A DNA stretch of 64,000 nucleotides from Sorex araneus (lineage: Eukaryota; Chordata; Mammalia; Eulipotyphla; Soricidae). The stretch lies in the NCBI RefSeq assembly GCF_027595985.1, contig NC_073306.1, positions 79,626,977-79,690,976 of the forward strand. Direction: 5' to 3'. The position numbers and the translations under genes were made by a program. Each line of letters starts with the position of its first letter. Position 1 is the first letter of the stretch. A model generated the notes under the pieces. The model saw nothing but the letters and a program-made list of their open reading frames with translations, ran no database searches and was not told the DNA's origin. Positions 33,584 through 45,299 of the stretch are shown here, in pieces.

Positions 33584-33948
33584 ATGACTTTCATACTGAA
33601 TGGAGAAGAGAACACCAAATAAAATGTGTTTGGAGATCCCTCGTGGTAAGGGAAATGCGTGCTGAAAGTGGACTAGTGACCAAACATGATGGCCACTCAA
33701 TGCCCCGACTGCAGACCACAACACCCAAAAGGAGAGAGAGAGAGAACAAATTAGAATGTCCTGCCACAGAGGCGGGGTGGGGTTGGGGGGATAGGACTGG
33801 GGGGTGGGAGGGATACTGGGTTCATTGGTGGTGGAGAATAGACACTGGTGGAGGGATGGGCTCCCGAACACTGCATGAGGGAAAAACAAGCACGAAATGT
33901 ATGAATCTGTAACTTACCCTCACTGTGACTCACTAAATAAAAATGACA
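33584..33948 (+). mobile_element. L1-like 3'-end unit (non-coding)
   Basis: Contains 'gcgtgctgaaagtggac', 'accaaacatgatggcc', a short GA run, a G-run cluster (33770-33812), 'ggtggtggagaata', 'cactggtggagggatggg' and an A tail after 'ctaaataaa'. The 3' third matches the L1 3'UTR end; the 5' part does not match the L1 copies here. Possible TSD 'aaaattgga' at about 33575 and 33949. Confidence 0.7.
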
Positions 33949-33959
33949 AAAAAAAATTG

Positions 33960-34564
33960 GACAAATTTATCTAAGTTAAGCAGAGCTAAATCTCAGGGGT
34001 CCTCATGCTTGTCCAGAGCGAAGTGATAAAGATCTAAAAGTATACTCCCCAGTATGACAGACAACTTGAGAGACAGGACAAGGCAGTTGGAAAAATGAGT
34101 AGTTTGGGAATCACAAAGATACAGAGAAAATCAGAGAGAATCATCTCAACATACCAGCCATCCAGTCATCATGAAATTCTGTCATCTTTCAGGGACTCTG
34201 CTATTTCTGAACCAGTGAAGAAGAGACACAGCTCACTGCACTGTGACAAATTAAATAAGATCACCAATAAAAAGGATTTGGCAGATCATAGGTACTCCAT
34301 AAATGTTATCCCCTTCCCTTCAAAGACCAAGACCCATATTATCCATCAACTTCATCCTGCCTTGTACATAGAACCTAAAAACATTTTTCCACTGTGAGCT
34401 ATTTGAACCATTAGTTTGCAAGTTTATAATTATTTTGAAGCAGGCTTGTGGTCTACAAGTATTTGAAGTTATGTTTTTCAGACTGAGCTTGTCACTGTTC
34501 ATTCTTAGAAACCTACATGACTTCTTGTCTTTCACACTTCCTAGCAGACTGGTCTTGCTATTTA
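33960..34564. other. Unique intergenic sequence
   Basis: No repeat or gene recognised. Confidence 0.4.
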
Positions 34565-35140
34565 CTTATGAGTGATTTCTGACATGAAACCATTGTTATC
34601 TAAGCACCCAGTGATGGCCAAGTGCTCACAAAGGCATCCTTCTCCAACCCAAGCAGAGAGCATCCAAATGCCTGTGCTCCCGCGACATTATCATTTTATT
34701 AACAGCCATAATGTCAACCCATCAATAATGGCCTTTTCAATCCAACATGCACACGTTTGTGTAATAATAGTGTGGTTTCTGCATTTTCACCAGTATTCAT
34801 ATGAAAATCTCTGGCAGATTGCTAATGAGCTGATGTTGGAAGTACAGAGGAGTCTGTTATCATTTGTCCATTCACAGTTTCCTCACCAGCCCATCTGTGC
34901 TCGGAACAGAGCCACCATGGAGCATGCAGGCTGGGACACTTTCTCCATTTACACCTTTCGCCTTCAGAGGCCTCTGGGAAAGCCCGTTCCTAATTAAAGA
35001 TTTTAACAAACATATTGCCAGCTTTCTAACACTGTTATTAAACTGCTCTCTTTTGTTAGAAAAGGTGCTGTTTGTCAACAGTGTGTGGATTTATATATTT
35101 AGTACATGTTTCTGTAGCCCTGCATAATATTTGTGTTTTT
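34565..35140. promoter_or_regulatory. Candidate conserved non-coding element
   Basis: Repeat-free with balanced composition. It contains homeodomain-type 'taattaaa' (34991) and several words typical of conserved enhancers ('attcatatgaaaatc', 'taacaaacatattgcc'). A 141-codon plus frame crosses it without recognisable domains. Conservation could not be tested here. Confidence 0.3.
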
Positions 35141-35589
35141 TAAAGAATTCAATTAGTATGTGATGCATGTACGTACCTGCACATGCAGTCAATGCACACA
35201 GCACACAGGCTCTCAAAATCCTGGATAATTATTCAGACTTACAAGGACAAAGAGACATGACTTATCTTTATGAACACAGATTTATCCACAGAACAAGAAG
35301 GAATTGAATAGTTGAAAGTTGAAACTACTAAAAGAAACAAACAAAACAACCAAGTGGAACTCATGACTCTGTTTATTTGAGGTAAGGTCAAAGTACCACT
35401 GACCTGACATAATGGTCTACATAGGTCCATGGGGGGGGAGTCTGTAGAGCTAGTAGAAAGGAAAGATGTTTTCTTGTGCTAAAGGTTTAATGATGAGAGC
35501 CTTGATTTTCATTTGGTGTGGGAGGGGCTATGTGGGGAAAGGCACATGGTGCCAATAGAATCTGGGGCTTGGGGAAGGTGAGGTAGAGG
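35141..35589. other. Unique intergenic sequence
   Basis: No repeat or gene recognised. Confidence 0.4.
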
Positions 35590-35705
35590 GGGACTGTGTT
35601 TGGGCCACACCTAGCAGTCCTCAAGTGTTGTTTCTGGCACTGTACTCAGGGGACCCCACAATGCTGAGGACAAGTATCCTCTCTGCAAAGCACATGCTTC
35701 CGCCC
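35590..35705 (-). mobile_element. Old SOR-type SINE fragment (antisense)
   Basis: 'gggccacacctagcagtcc' and 'gcactgtactcaggggacc' are recognisable. Confidence 0.65.
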
Positions 35706-36944
35706 ATTGAGTAAATGGGCTCAGCTGGGAGCTTTTACAATACTTCTCCCATCATTACTATCAATTTTGAACATTCTCCATTATGCCCAACAATGAATCA
35801 TTGCGATAAATCTCTGAGGGAACAAGAGAGATAACAGAAATGAGAGTCTGAGAACTTACGGCCTAAGGAATGAATTCCCTGGTCTTAGAAATGGGGGTCC
35901 TTTCCATATCCGTGGGGTGAGCACAAACAGAGTTGTCCCTTTGGCTAATGGCCATGTTCTTTCCACACCAGTTCTCCTTCAGTGGCATCTACAGGCCTTG
36001 GGTATTCACCACCAAGTCTTCTACCAGGGGTTCTGTACCTGGGAGATCAGAAGGTGACCCTAATGCTGCTTTGGGTCATTCACATGAGTAACACGGAGGA
36101 ATTGTGTGATGCATCTTCCAGTTTAGGAGCTTTGCAGAGCCACTTGGCACTCTGAAATGTCAATATAAGGTTTTGATACTTTGATGTAATCCTTCAATTC
36201 TGTTACATGTAAGACTGTGGGGGATGCCTCATATCATAAATCAGGGTTTTTGTCCTTTGCACATACCTACAAAGCACATAATCTACCTGATATCCGCAGA
36301 TAGCCAAAGCTAAGAGCTGGAAAAATGAAGCAGATACCAGGGGTTCAGAACTCAGATGCATCATTTCTAGAGAAGACAAATTAGGAAGGTGTCAGATACA
36401 GTGCTTGAGAGATGTCAAAGAGACCCTGTGAGCTAAGAAGATAGCGGGAAAGGATGAGAAATATTTGGAGAATCTTGAATGGGCTGGAGCAGAAGTGTAT
36501 GACAGAACAAAAGAAAGCAAGCTTTCAGGGGCTAAGAGTCACTGTGCTGTTAATGCTAAAAATCTGTTTCTTTCCCCCCCCTTTTGGTTAATTAGTTGAT
36601 TTATTTTCCCCCTTTGAAATAGAGCAATTTTTTGTTTCACAGAAAAATTAAGCAGAAATTATAGTCTCTATACAGTCTCTGTCACCACACACACATACAC
36701 ACATTCCACCTTACCATCATGGCTCCCACTAGAGCACCACATTGGTTACAGATGATTAACCTATCACATTGTCATGCCAGCTGATGAAATGATATAAAGG
36801 CATCATTGTCACCTAATATCCATAGTTTAAATGACTATTCATTCTTGATGTTATGTATTCTATAGGTTTTGAGAAATGGATAATGAAATTCATCCATAAT
36901 TATAGTTGTATACAGAGTTTCACTGCCCTAAAATCCCTTCGCAC
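35706..36944. other. Unique intergenic sequence
   Basis: No repeat or gene recognised. Confidence 0.4.
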
Positions 36945-37125
36945 TGGACCAGGAAATCCTCAAAAGGCTGGAACACATGCTTTGCATGTAGGAGGACCAG
37001 GTTCAGCCCTCAATACCACATTGTGCCCCAAGTATTTCCAGGGAGCAAGCCATGAGTACCCAATTGGGAGTAGCCCCTGAATACTGTCAGGTGTGACCCC
37101 AAAACAAAACAAAACAAAAAAAACA
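36945..37125 (+). mobile_element. Old SOR-type SINE
   Basis: 'tgctttgcatgtaggaggacc', 'caggttcagccctcaatacc', 'gtcaggtgtgaccccaaaac' and a CAAAA tail. Confidence 0.7.
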
Positions 37126-37129
37126 GTGT

Positions 37130-38060
37130 TATCCATCCTTCATCTCATTCTCATCTCTGACAATTATCTTACTACTATCTTCATAGTTTGTATTTTCCAG
37201 AATGTCATTGAAATCACAGTTCTCTCACATAGACTATTCATTGTTTGAGGGTTCACGTCTTCTTAATACAAAGCAATAGTTCATTATCTAAGCACACCAT
37301 CATTTATTCATCCACTGCTAAAGGACATCTTCAGCTTCAACATTCTGACAGTTAAGAATAAAGCTGATATAAACATCCATGAGCAGATTTTTGTGTTTTC
37401 ACCTCCTTTAGGTAAATACCAATAAGAATGTTTGGTGGATCAGATGCTTGAGTCTGTTTAACTTTAGGAAAAATGACCAGACTTCTAGGGATTAGAACAC
37501 AAGCTTTGTGTATGGGAGGATTTGATCTCTAACACTGAAGCATGTAGCACATGATTTACATGTGTGTATTCAATCCCTAGTACTCCATAATGCCCCAAGC
37601 ACTTCTTATGAGTAACTCAAGCACTGTAGGGTGTGGTCCCCTAATTTTGAAGGACTACTAAATGGCACTCAGGAGATATGGGGGCTCCAACAGTAACTTT
37701 AAGCCAACTGGACCAGTTGTTCAATGTAAGGACTCAAGGAGGCAATGCCACTTGGGCCCTGTGGTACTGGAGATACTGGGGTCATCCTGGGAGGGCTAAG
37801 CATGTACCCTAAGCACTTTAATATCTCCCAGACACAAATTATTTATTATTTTAGTACAAAACTGTCTTCCAAAGTGGCTATACTATTTTGCATCTCACCA
37901 GCAGTGAATGAGAGTTACTGCTGCACACATTCTCAGTCCCACTGAATGTTATCAGCATTCATTTTTCTGACCATTATAGGACCCCAGTCCTGTCTCTCTG
38001 GCTTTATTTTTGATTTTGTAAAACATTATTTATCATATGTGTCTACTGTTAATATTCTCT
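37130..38060 (-). mobile_element. Old L1 ORF2 3' end (antisense), split by old SINEs
   Basis: 'catttattcatccactgcta', 'aataaagctgatataaac', 'tccaaagtggctatac' and 'tctcaccagcagtgaatgag' are the antisense of the well-known L1 ORF2 3' region. Two old SINEs separate the parts (about 37480-37640 sense; 37720-37835 antisense). All reading frames are broken. Confidence 0.75.
37480..37835. mobile_element. Two old SOR-type SINE remnants inside the old L1
   Basis: A sense remnant ends 'gcactgtagggtgtggtccc' near 37640. An antisense remnant ends 'tttaatatctcccaga' near 37835. Both are diverged. Confidence 0.5.
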
Positions 38061-38124
38061 CCAAGTGTGAGTCTTGTCATCTCAGTCTCTTGTCATTTTC
38101 TTTCTTTATTTATTAATTAATTTA

Positions 38125-38306
38125 TTAATTTTTAAATATTTGCTCTTTGGGTCACACCCGGCGATGTACAGGGGTTACTTCTGGCTCATGCACTCAGGAA
38201 TTACTCCTGACAGTGCTCGGGGGATCATAGAGGATGCTGGGAATCAAACTCAGGTCAGCCGCATACAAGGCAAATGCCCTACCTGCTGTGCTATCTCTCT
38301 AGCCCC
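38125..38306 (-). mobile_element. SOR SINE, poly-A class (antisense)
   Basis: 'tgggtcacacccggcgatg' body start and head complement 'gctatctctctagcccc' at the right end. Confidence 0.92.
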
Positions 38307-38490
38307 AAGAGTGATAGAATAATGGGTAGGGCACTTGCCTTGCACACAGTTGACTCAGGTTAGTTCTCTGGCATCCCATATGGTCCCCTGAGTCCCACCA
38401 GGAGTGATCCCTGAGCAAAGATCCAGGAGTAAGCCCTAAGTACCACTGAGTATGGCCCATAAATTAGAAAGAAAAAAATAAATAAAAAAC
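38307..38490 (+). mobile_element. SOR SINE, poly-A class
   Basis: Starts directly after the antisense copy, with head 'agagtgatagaataatggg', 'catatggtcccctgagtcc' and an A-rich tail. The heads face each other, forming an inverted pair. Confidence 0.88.
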
Positions 38491-38562
38491 AAAAGTTGTG
38501 TTTATCTTCACTTTTTTGTTCTAATACTCTTCCATCCTTTATGTAGATTCATTTTTGGATAG

Positions 38563-38713
38563 GGAGTTGGACCACAGTAGCTGTTCACAGGGCTATGTGC
38601 TATGTGATCAAGGATCACTTCTGGAAATTCCCAAGGGGGCATATGCAGTTCCTGGGGAAACCAGGCTGACCCCAGGCAAGGCAAGCACTCACCCATTGTA
38701 TCATTGCTCAGAC
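38563..38713 (-). mobile_element. Old SOR-type SINE (antisense)
   Basis: 'caaggatcacttctgg', 'aaaccaggctgacccc', and a 'tgtatcattgctcag' head complement. Confidence 0.6.
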
Positions 38714-38998
38714 TCTATTAATCTTATTTGAGGGATTTCTCTATTCCTCCTGGGGAAAGAATCATTGCTCACAGATTTAAACTGCATGGGGTTTGGTTTG
38801 GTTTTGATTTTATATTTTTTTGAGTCTGACTTGTAATTGGTTGTTGAAATTTGAACATGACATACGGGTAACAGGAACTGCAATAAATAAATAGGCCCTG
38901 TGGCCATAATGGTAAAGGGTGTGGGGGGGTTGGAGTGGTAAAATATATTTTTATTTCTATGATTAGAATACAGGCTTTTAGTGACTCTGTGCCCTAGG

Positions 38999-39281
38999 CT
39001 AGTCTATCACTATATCACTGTCATCCCATAGTTCATTGATTTGCTGGAGCGGGCACCAGTAATGCCTCCATTTGTCCCAGCCCTCAGATTTTAGCAGCCT
39101 CTCCTTACTCGTCCTTCCAAATGGTGCCATATTGGAGGCTCTTTGAGGGTCGGGGGAATGAAACCCATTATTGTTACTGTATTTGGCATATCAAATATGC
39201 CGTGGAGAACTTGCCAGGCTCTGCTGTGTGGGCAGGACACTCTCGGTAGCTTGCTGGGCTCTCCAAGAGGGATGGAGAATG
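38999..39281 (-). mobile_element. Long RTE-tailed SINE variant (antisense)
   Basis: A TATCACT-type tail, then 'gggcaccagtaatgcctcc', then the extra segment (minus strand 'ggctgggacaaatggagg', equivalent to codons D-K-W-R in the RTE C-terminus), then the body 'gatatgccaaa' complement. The tRNA head is missing. Confidence 0.85.
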
Positions 39282-39630
39282 TATATAAGAGAATGCAAGC
39301 AAGTATGTTAAAACACATGTGTGCTGCTTTAGGTATTATCAGTGGGCTATAAAGGCTAATCTATAAAGTTTACAAATCCTTCTTTCTCAAATTTTTACTC
39401 CAATTGAAGATATGGTAGAAAGACTAGGAGGGTTACAGTTGGGTATTTCCCATTCCTCAGGTTGATTCGGTTCTATTGAAACCCCAGTAGGTTAGACTCT
39501 GAGAAATATTTCCTTTTAAGGCAGTCACCTCTCCCCAAAGATGTTTAATGGGGCATCTGTTATTGGTATGCTCTGCGATATTTCAAGATAACAATTTTCT
39601 TCCTCTCCTGCCAGAAGCACAGAGTATTTT
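39282..39630. other. Unique intergenic sequence
   Basis: No repeat or gene recognised. Confidence 0.4.
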
Positions 39631-39804
39631 TTGGGGGAAGGAGGTTTAGTCCACATCTAGTAGTGTTCATGGTCTACTCCTGGCTCTGTGCTCAGGGGGT
39701 TTTCCTGATAGTTTTCAGGAGATGATATGTGGTGGTAGAGATTAAACCAGGGATGGCCACATGCAAGCCAAACAGTTTAGCCCCTATGCTATCACTCCAG
39801 CTCC
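39631..39804 (-). mobile_element. SOR-type SINE (antisense)
   Basis: 'ctactcctggctctgtgctc' and 'gctatcactccagctcc' head complement. Confidence 0.85.
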
Positions 39805-39879
39805 AGCACAGAAGCTTTTAAATTTTTATCCAGTCTCCTCTATAACTTGGTAGAATTCTAGGAAATAAAACTCACAAAA

Positions 39880-40085
39880 GGGGCCAGAGCGATACTACAT
39901 TGGTAGGGTTTTTGCCTTGCATGTGGCTGACGCAGGTTCTATCCTTGGCATCCTATCTGGTCCCATAGGCAATGCCAAGAATAATTCCTGAGTGCAGAGC
40001 AAGGGATAATCCCTGAGCACTGCAGGGTGTTACCTAAAAAGCCCTCCTCCAAAAAACTCCCCAAAGCAAGCAAACAAACAAACAA
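39880..40085 (+). mobile_element. SOR SINE, poly-A class, with 12-bp TSD
   Basis: Sense copy with an AAAC-repeat tail. TSD 'aaactcacaaaa' at 39868-39879 and 40086-40097. Confidence 0.93.
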
Positions 40086-40171
40086 AAACTCACAAAAATA
40101 ATGGGCTAAATATGAGGTGTGGGGGGTGGAGGGTGGGTTGAGAAGGAATGTATATCTCTGAAAAAAAAAAT

Positions 40172-40244
40172 TAGTGCTGGGGATCAGTTCTAAGGGTCCA
40201 CAAATGCAAGGCCAATGCTCAACTATTAACCTACATCTCTGCCC
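40172..40244 (-). mobile_element. Old SOR-type SINE head fragment (antisense)
   Basis: 'tgctggggatcagttc' and 'ctacatctctgccc' resemble the head complement. Confidence 0.45.
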
Positions 40245-40505
40245 TTCCCTCTGGAATACTTGACTCACAGATTGTCCACACTGATTTTTCAGCAATTTGC
40301 CAATTATACTTCAGAATGTCTCCTCATAGCATTGGTTCTCACAGACACTTTGGCTTCTGAGTTTCTACTCAGGTCAAGTGCATTCTCCTTGTTTGCCTGT
40401 CTCTCACTCCATTTTTCAGGCAGTGATTTGTCCTGTGACATCACTTCTCTGGTAGATCTCTGAAGAGCTAATGATGTTTTAGTTTATTTAGTTTTTTGTT
40501 ATTTT

Positions 40506-40675
40506 TTTTTTGGTTTTTGGGTCACACCTGGCGATGCACAGGGGTTACTCCTGGCTCTTCACTCAGGAATTACCCCTGGCGGTGCTCAGGGGACCATATG
40601 GGATGCTGGGATTCGAACCTGGGTCGGCCGCGTGCAAGGCAAACACCCTACCCGCTGTGCTATCGCTCCAGCCCC
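40506..40675 (-). mobile_element. SOR SINE, poly-A class (antisense) with 16-bp TSD
   Basis: Full-length young copy. TSD 'agttttttgttatttt' at 40490-40505 and 40676-40691. Confidence 0.97.
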
Positions 40676-40806
40676 AGTTTTTTGTTATTTTTATTGTTAT
40701 GTGGACAAAGTAGAGACTTTCAAACTCCTTACACACTTACAAGGTTGGGAATCCAAAAGTCTGTTCTTCATCTTTTAGGCAATATGTTGCTATCAAAGAA
40801 AAATAG

Positions 40807-40990
40807 GGGTGGATCAGAGCTATAGTACAATGGGCAGTGTACTTGTCTTACACAGCCAACCTGGGTTTGCTCCCCAGCATTACAAATCGTCCTCCAAGCA
40901 TTGCCATGAGTGTTTCCTAAGTGCAAAGCCAGGAGTAATCCTGAGCACCACCAAGTGTGACCTCCCTCCCCCCTCAAAAAAAGAAAAGAA
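40807..40990 (+). mobile_element. SOR-type SINE (diverged)
   Basis: 'gctatagtacaatgggcag' head, 'aaagccaggagtaatcctg' body, and a C-rich then A-rich tail. Confidence 0.85.
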
Positions 40991-41063
40991 AAATGGATAG
41001 GTGGATTAATTGGTTGGTGGATTGGCATTTAACAGAAAGCTAATTTGATCAAATGTAACTGTG

Positions 41064-41165
41064 TAGGGGTTAGGGATATGATTCAATAAATAGAGTACAT
41101 GCCTTATACTTTTGGTCCTAGATCTGGTCCCCAGAACCACTTGGCCCCCTGAGTATCACCTATTA
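41064..41165 (+). mobile_element. Old SOR-type SINE fragment
   Basis: 'gtaggggttagggatatgat' and 'ttggccccctgagtatcac' are recognisable. Confidence 0.5.
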
Positions 41166-42239
41166 ATTATTTGCCATAATAATTAATAGCAACCTAAACA
41201 AAATCAGGAGATCAATTTGGGAGCCTTGGCAGCTAGGCAGCTCTGCCCCCTTGGCTGGCTATAATCTCATCTGTGATACCCAAGGCCAGAATAACAGGAT
41301 ACCTGTGATACCCAAGATCCAGTTTGACCTGAATCTGATCAATGAATGTTGTGTGTGCATGATTGAGTTATAGGTGCCTGAGAGTGCATGTGTTTATGTA
41401 TTGCCATAGATCAAACCCAGGATCTCACATATGAGAAGCATGTTACCTACCTAAGTCACATCCCCTATCGTAATCAATGATCTTTTACTATTCAGTAGGA
41501 AGACCTGGATATATTTTCCTCCTGACTTTGGCAGACGATGAGGGTGCATATACAAACATTTTTTTAAACATTTTTCATTGGTCAGAACAAATCCCATAGC
41601 TGAACTCAGACTCATATAGTAGAGAAATGGATTTCCTATCTGGGTAAGGGAACAGCAAAATCACATGGCAAAGGACAAGGTTATAGGAAGGGGTGATAAA
41701 TTTAGACCTGGATATAAGAAGTACATCCACACTTGCATTGTGATTACTGCTCCTCTTTCCATGCCATCACAAGCAAAGCACCTGCATGCTAATATGCTTA
41801 GTATACTTGCCTCTTAGCATAGCTGTTTGCATTAAATAAAACCATTCATATAAACCACATAGCATTGTGCCCTATACTGGGCTGATGCTGACAGATGTAA
41901 AAATGTTTGGTCATATTTGAAAGAGGAAAAAAAAGAAACAATAAGGGATGAGTTTTCAGGAGTAATTGTCCATAGACTGGATAAGTAAGACAATGGTAAT
42001 GCTGATAAAGGCATGAGAACCGGGAACAAATAGCGAGATACCTCTTATGCCTCCTGGATCTTCAACTCCCTGGGAGTTTTGAGAAGGTGGTGGAGACAGA
42101 ATGTTCAATTGTGCTCAGCCTGGCATAAAGCACTTTATTAACCATCAACCTACAATGAGTCTCCATCTGGAAAACCTTCAGCTGCTAAACATTTCTGTAA
42201 TTCTAGGGGTGATCACTCCAAAGAAAACTTTATGCAGAG
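41166..42239. other. Unique sequence with a possible tRNA-like SINE remnant
   Basis: 41396-41464 antisense ('gatcaaacccaggatctcac') looks like the B-box side of another tRNA-derived SINE. The rest is unique. Confidence 0.35.
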
Positions 42240-42830
42240 ATCATCCCCAGCCCCATTAATGTGATTTCCAAGAGACACATTCACCTATTATCTAGTACAT
42301 TGGATTGTGGTCGCTGTAAAGAGGTAACTATCCTTATATTTGCAGAACCTAGACTCCAAGGTTCCAGAGATCAAGGCAGATTTGGGGCTTTTACTCAGTC
42401 GCATGGTTCTAGTTCTTGCAGAAACTTTCATTCTCATGAGCAAGCATTCATTTGTGCTAGAATAAGTCCAAGCGCTAATCCCGAGAAAGACAGGCATAGC
42501 CCAATGGCTTGAACAACTGCTAGCCAGACAAAATAGCAACTTCCCTGTATGAAATGATTTAGTGCAGCACGACCAGGATAAATAATGAAGGCATTTGTTT
42601 ATGCCTACTTACAACATCCCTCGTAGGCAAAAAGGGGAGAAAAACATCATTCTAAGCCTGAAAAGGCAGCCGGTGCAGGCTCATCAAAAATATGCATTTT
42701 CTTTTGTAGTCAGAGTGTGAGTTTGCTCCGCTTCACCTTCTGGCCTGGGCTCCTCTGATCTCCATGTAATTTAAATGAGAAAGTCATTCTTGGGAGGCAT
42801 CACATATCAAAGAGTGACCCTTTGGGGGAT
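42240..42830. promoter_or_regulatory. Candidate conserved non-coding element
   Basis: Repeat-free, fairly GC-balanced block ('tgatttagtgcagcacgacc', 'aaaaatatgcattttc', 'catgtaatttaaatgag'). It resembles developmental enhancer sequence by texture only. No ORF or splice signal pair stands out. Confidence 0.25.
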
Positions 42831-44129
42831 GTTGAAAGGATCCCTCATGTTTGGGTTCATCCCCAGGTGAGGAGGTGTCATAGAGATCCCAGGAAGTCAC
42901 CCAGAGACACAGACCTAGGAAAGTTTAAACAGAGTTGTTTGTCTAGTCTCTTTGCTTGTTGTGCAAATGGGCCTCGGCTTTGGAGAGGAAACATTAGCCC
43001 TTCAAGCGCCAAGTCAAAATTCACAGATGCTCTCAATGAATTCTTGATGAAAGCACCTTTAGTCCACCTTTAGTCCTTGTTGCAGCTTGATCTCCTTGAA
43101 CTGTGTGGTTAAGACATCCATCGTTCTTTCTAAGTGGGTCCCAATTCTGTGAGCTCTTCTTCAAGAAACACCTTGATTATGGCACTTTAATGCCCTCTTC
43201 ATTCTGCTGAGAGAATAAGTTATCTAAGTCACCCCGTCATTAGCCCCCATATCCCCCCAGCCTCCTTGCCACCATTCCCCACCCTGTCCACCCCCCAAGA
43301 GCCCCCCACCACACACAGACACACACACACACACAGACACACACACACACACACACACACACCACGCATGCCTGGTATTCAGACCATTAGACCATTCAAG
43401 CAGTCTCAAGGGTCACAACACCATGTTTTAGGATGCAAGCCCGCATGGGTTTCCAGCTTCTCCTAAACACAGGGCATCTTTACTTCCAGGCCACCACTTC
43501 CCCAAGGCTCCTACCCGCTCACCCTGGTAGAGTCTGTTGGGAGAAGACCACCAGAGTCACCACCCAACGAAAAACTTCTGCACCGAGGTTTCTCTCTTCA
43601 TAGCACAGAGCTTTCTGCACTTTCTCAACCACTCAACTGCCAATGCTCTCTCCCCCTTTTACCTGCCAAATTAGGTTTAAAGAGAAGGTGCCTGTTTTTT
43701 GTATCCTAGGAAGGTGTTAAATATTTCTGCTGCTAGGAATCCAGCTAGAGACATTAACACCTACCTCCTGGCTCAAAAGTGGGTGTTAATATTCCCTTTC
43801 ATCCAGGGCCTTTCCTTCAACGGGGCTACAAGGCTATACAGCCAATGCCAGGGCAAGGGAAAGCCCGTCAAACCCCACCGCCCCCTGACAGCAATGCGCC
43901 TCAGCTACTGGACATTAAACTAACGATCCCATTGTTTTCATCTCTTTAATCACATCTAAAGCACTTACTACTTAGAAGAGAAAAACTCACTTCAACGACA
44001 GGACATGGGAAACATTATCTTAAATAGTCATAGATTTGCATAGCATATTATGTCATTTGCATTATATGAAATTACCAAAGCAATTTCACGTAAAAAGGAA
44101 ACAAACTTTCCCAGAGGGTTTCCTTGGCA
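42831..44129. other. Unique sequence with a (CA)n run
   Basis: (CA)n-type repeat at 43312-43362. Otherwise no recognised repeat or gene. Confidence 0.5.
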
Positions 44130-44285
44130 TTCTTTCCTTCTTACCACAGCCCTGAGGAGTGAAAATCATTATTGTCATCATACAGATGACTGCACAGGCT
44201 CAGAGAGGTTGATAAGCGATGCCCATCACTCTGATGTTTTGCTTGGATGCCAAGTTTTTGCCCTCATCCACAACTCCCTACTGGA
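44130..44285 (-). mobile_element. MIR SINE fragment (antisense)
   Basis: 'catacagatgactgcacagg' and 'ctcagagaggttgataagcg' follow the antisense MIR core. Confidence 0.65.
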
Positions 44286-44541
44286 TTGCTAATCATGATG
44301 ACAACCTTGGGAGAGCTCAAAATGGCCAGAAACTTTATCAAAAGGAAGACTTTTGTTTTGAGCTGAAGGCCAAATGAGTCCCAGACTAATGTACTTCCTG
44401 CCTGACCACAGTCCTTCACAACAACTACAGGAAAGAGGAGGGGAAATATATGCACACATGTGAATTGCAAATACATAGATATTTTTAAGAGGCAAATAAA
44501 CCAAATGAAAAAAATTGACAATTGGAGAAATATGAACATTT

Positions 44542-44720
44542 GGGGCCAGAGCAATAGTACAGCAGGTAGGGTGTTTGTCTTGCACACAGCCGACCTGGGT
44601 TTGATGCCTGATACCCCATATGGTCCTCAAAGCTCTGCCAGAGGTGATTCCTGAGAGCAGAGTCAGGAGTAGGCCCTGAACCCAGCTGGGTGTGGTCCCA
44701 AAACAACACTACCCCAAAAA
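44542..44720 (+). mobile_element. SOR SINE, poly-A class (diverged)
   Basis: 'gagcaatagtacagcaggtag' context head, 'ccatatggtcctcaaagc' body, 'ctgggtgtggtcccaaaac' end. Confidence 0.9.
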
Positions 44721-44756
44721 ATACTGACTTGCTAGCTGTATGCACCTAAGGAATTA

Positions 44757-44800
44757 TTCTATATATATATATATATATATATACATATGTATATATAGAA
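44757..44800. repeat. (TA)n simple repeat
   Basis: About 12 TA units, then degenerate TACATA/TATATA sequence. Confidence 0.9.
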
Positions 44801-44821
44801 TACATATATTCTTATTTTATA

Positions 44822-44848
44822 ACAGCCTGTTTTAATAACAGGCTGTTT
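44822..44848. repeat. Perfect short inverted repeat
   Basis: 'aacagcctgtt' and its exact reverse complement 'aacaggctgtt' are separated by about 5 bases, next to a SINE tail. Confidence 0.85.
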
Positions 44849-44849
44849 T

Positions 44850-45030
44850 ATTTTATTTTATTTTTTGCTTTTTGGGTCACACCCAGCAATGCTCAGGGGT
44901 TACTTCTGTCTCTGCACTCAGGAATTACTCCTGGCGGTGCTCAGGGGACCATATGGGATGCTAGGAATCAAACCCAGGTCAGCTGCATGCAAGGCAAACG
45001 CCCTCCCCGCTGTACTATCACTCCAGCCCT
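44850..45030 (-). mobile_element. SOR SINE, poly-A class (antisense)
   Basis: (TTTTA)n tail, 'tttgggtcacacccagc', and 'ctatcactccagccct' head complement. Confidence 0.95.
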
Positions 45031-45299
45031 CACTCAATATTTTTGGTTTAACAATGGTATTGTGATTATTTTTAAGCACCCTTTTAGTTTAAAGATACAC
45101 ACTTGAAAAAAAAACCCCTATAGACAATATGTCTAGCCTGGGTGTGTATGTGCTCTGAGCCATTGGAAATGATCAATATTGAAACATCCTGTCTTTCCCT
45201 GATCATGTAAAATTACCTATTAGGGAGTCATTCAAATCCCTAACAAACAAACTTCCTAACTTCTAACTTGTTTTTCTGCAACGCTTTAGATTTCTAATA

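Noticed and set aside
34572..34997. 141-codon plus-strand frame as a gene
   Set aside because: No protein-like motif. The region fits conserved non-coding DNA better.
36580..36720. Promoter-like C/T-rich patch
   Set aside because: Only C- and T-runs and a short CA repeat. No CpG enrichment or initiator context.
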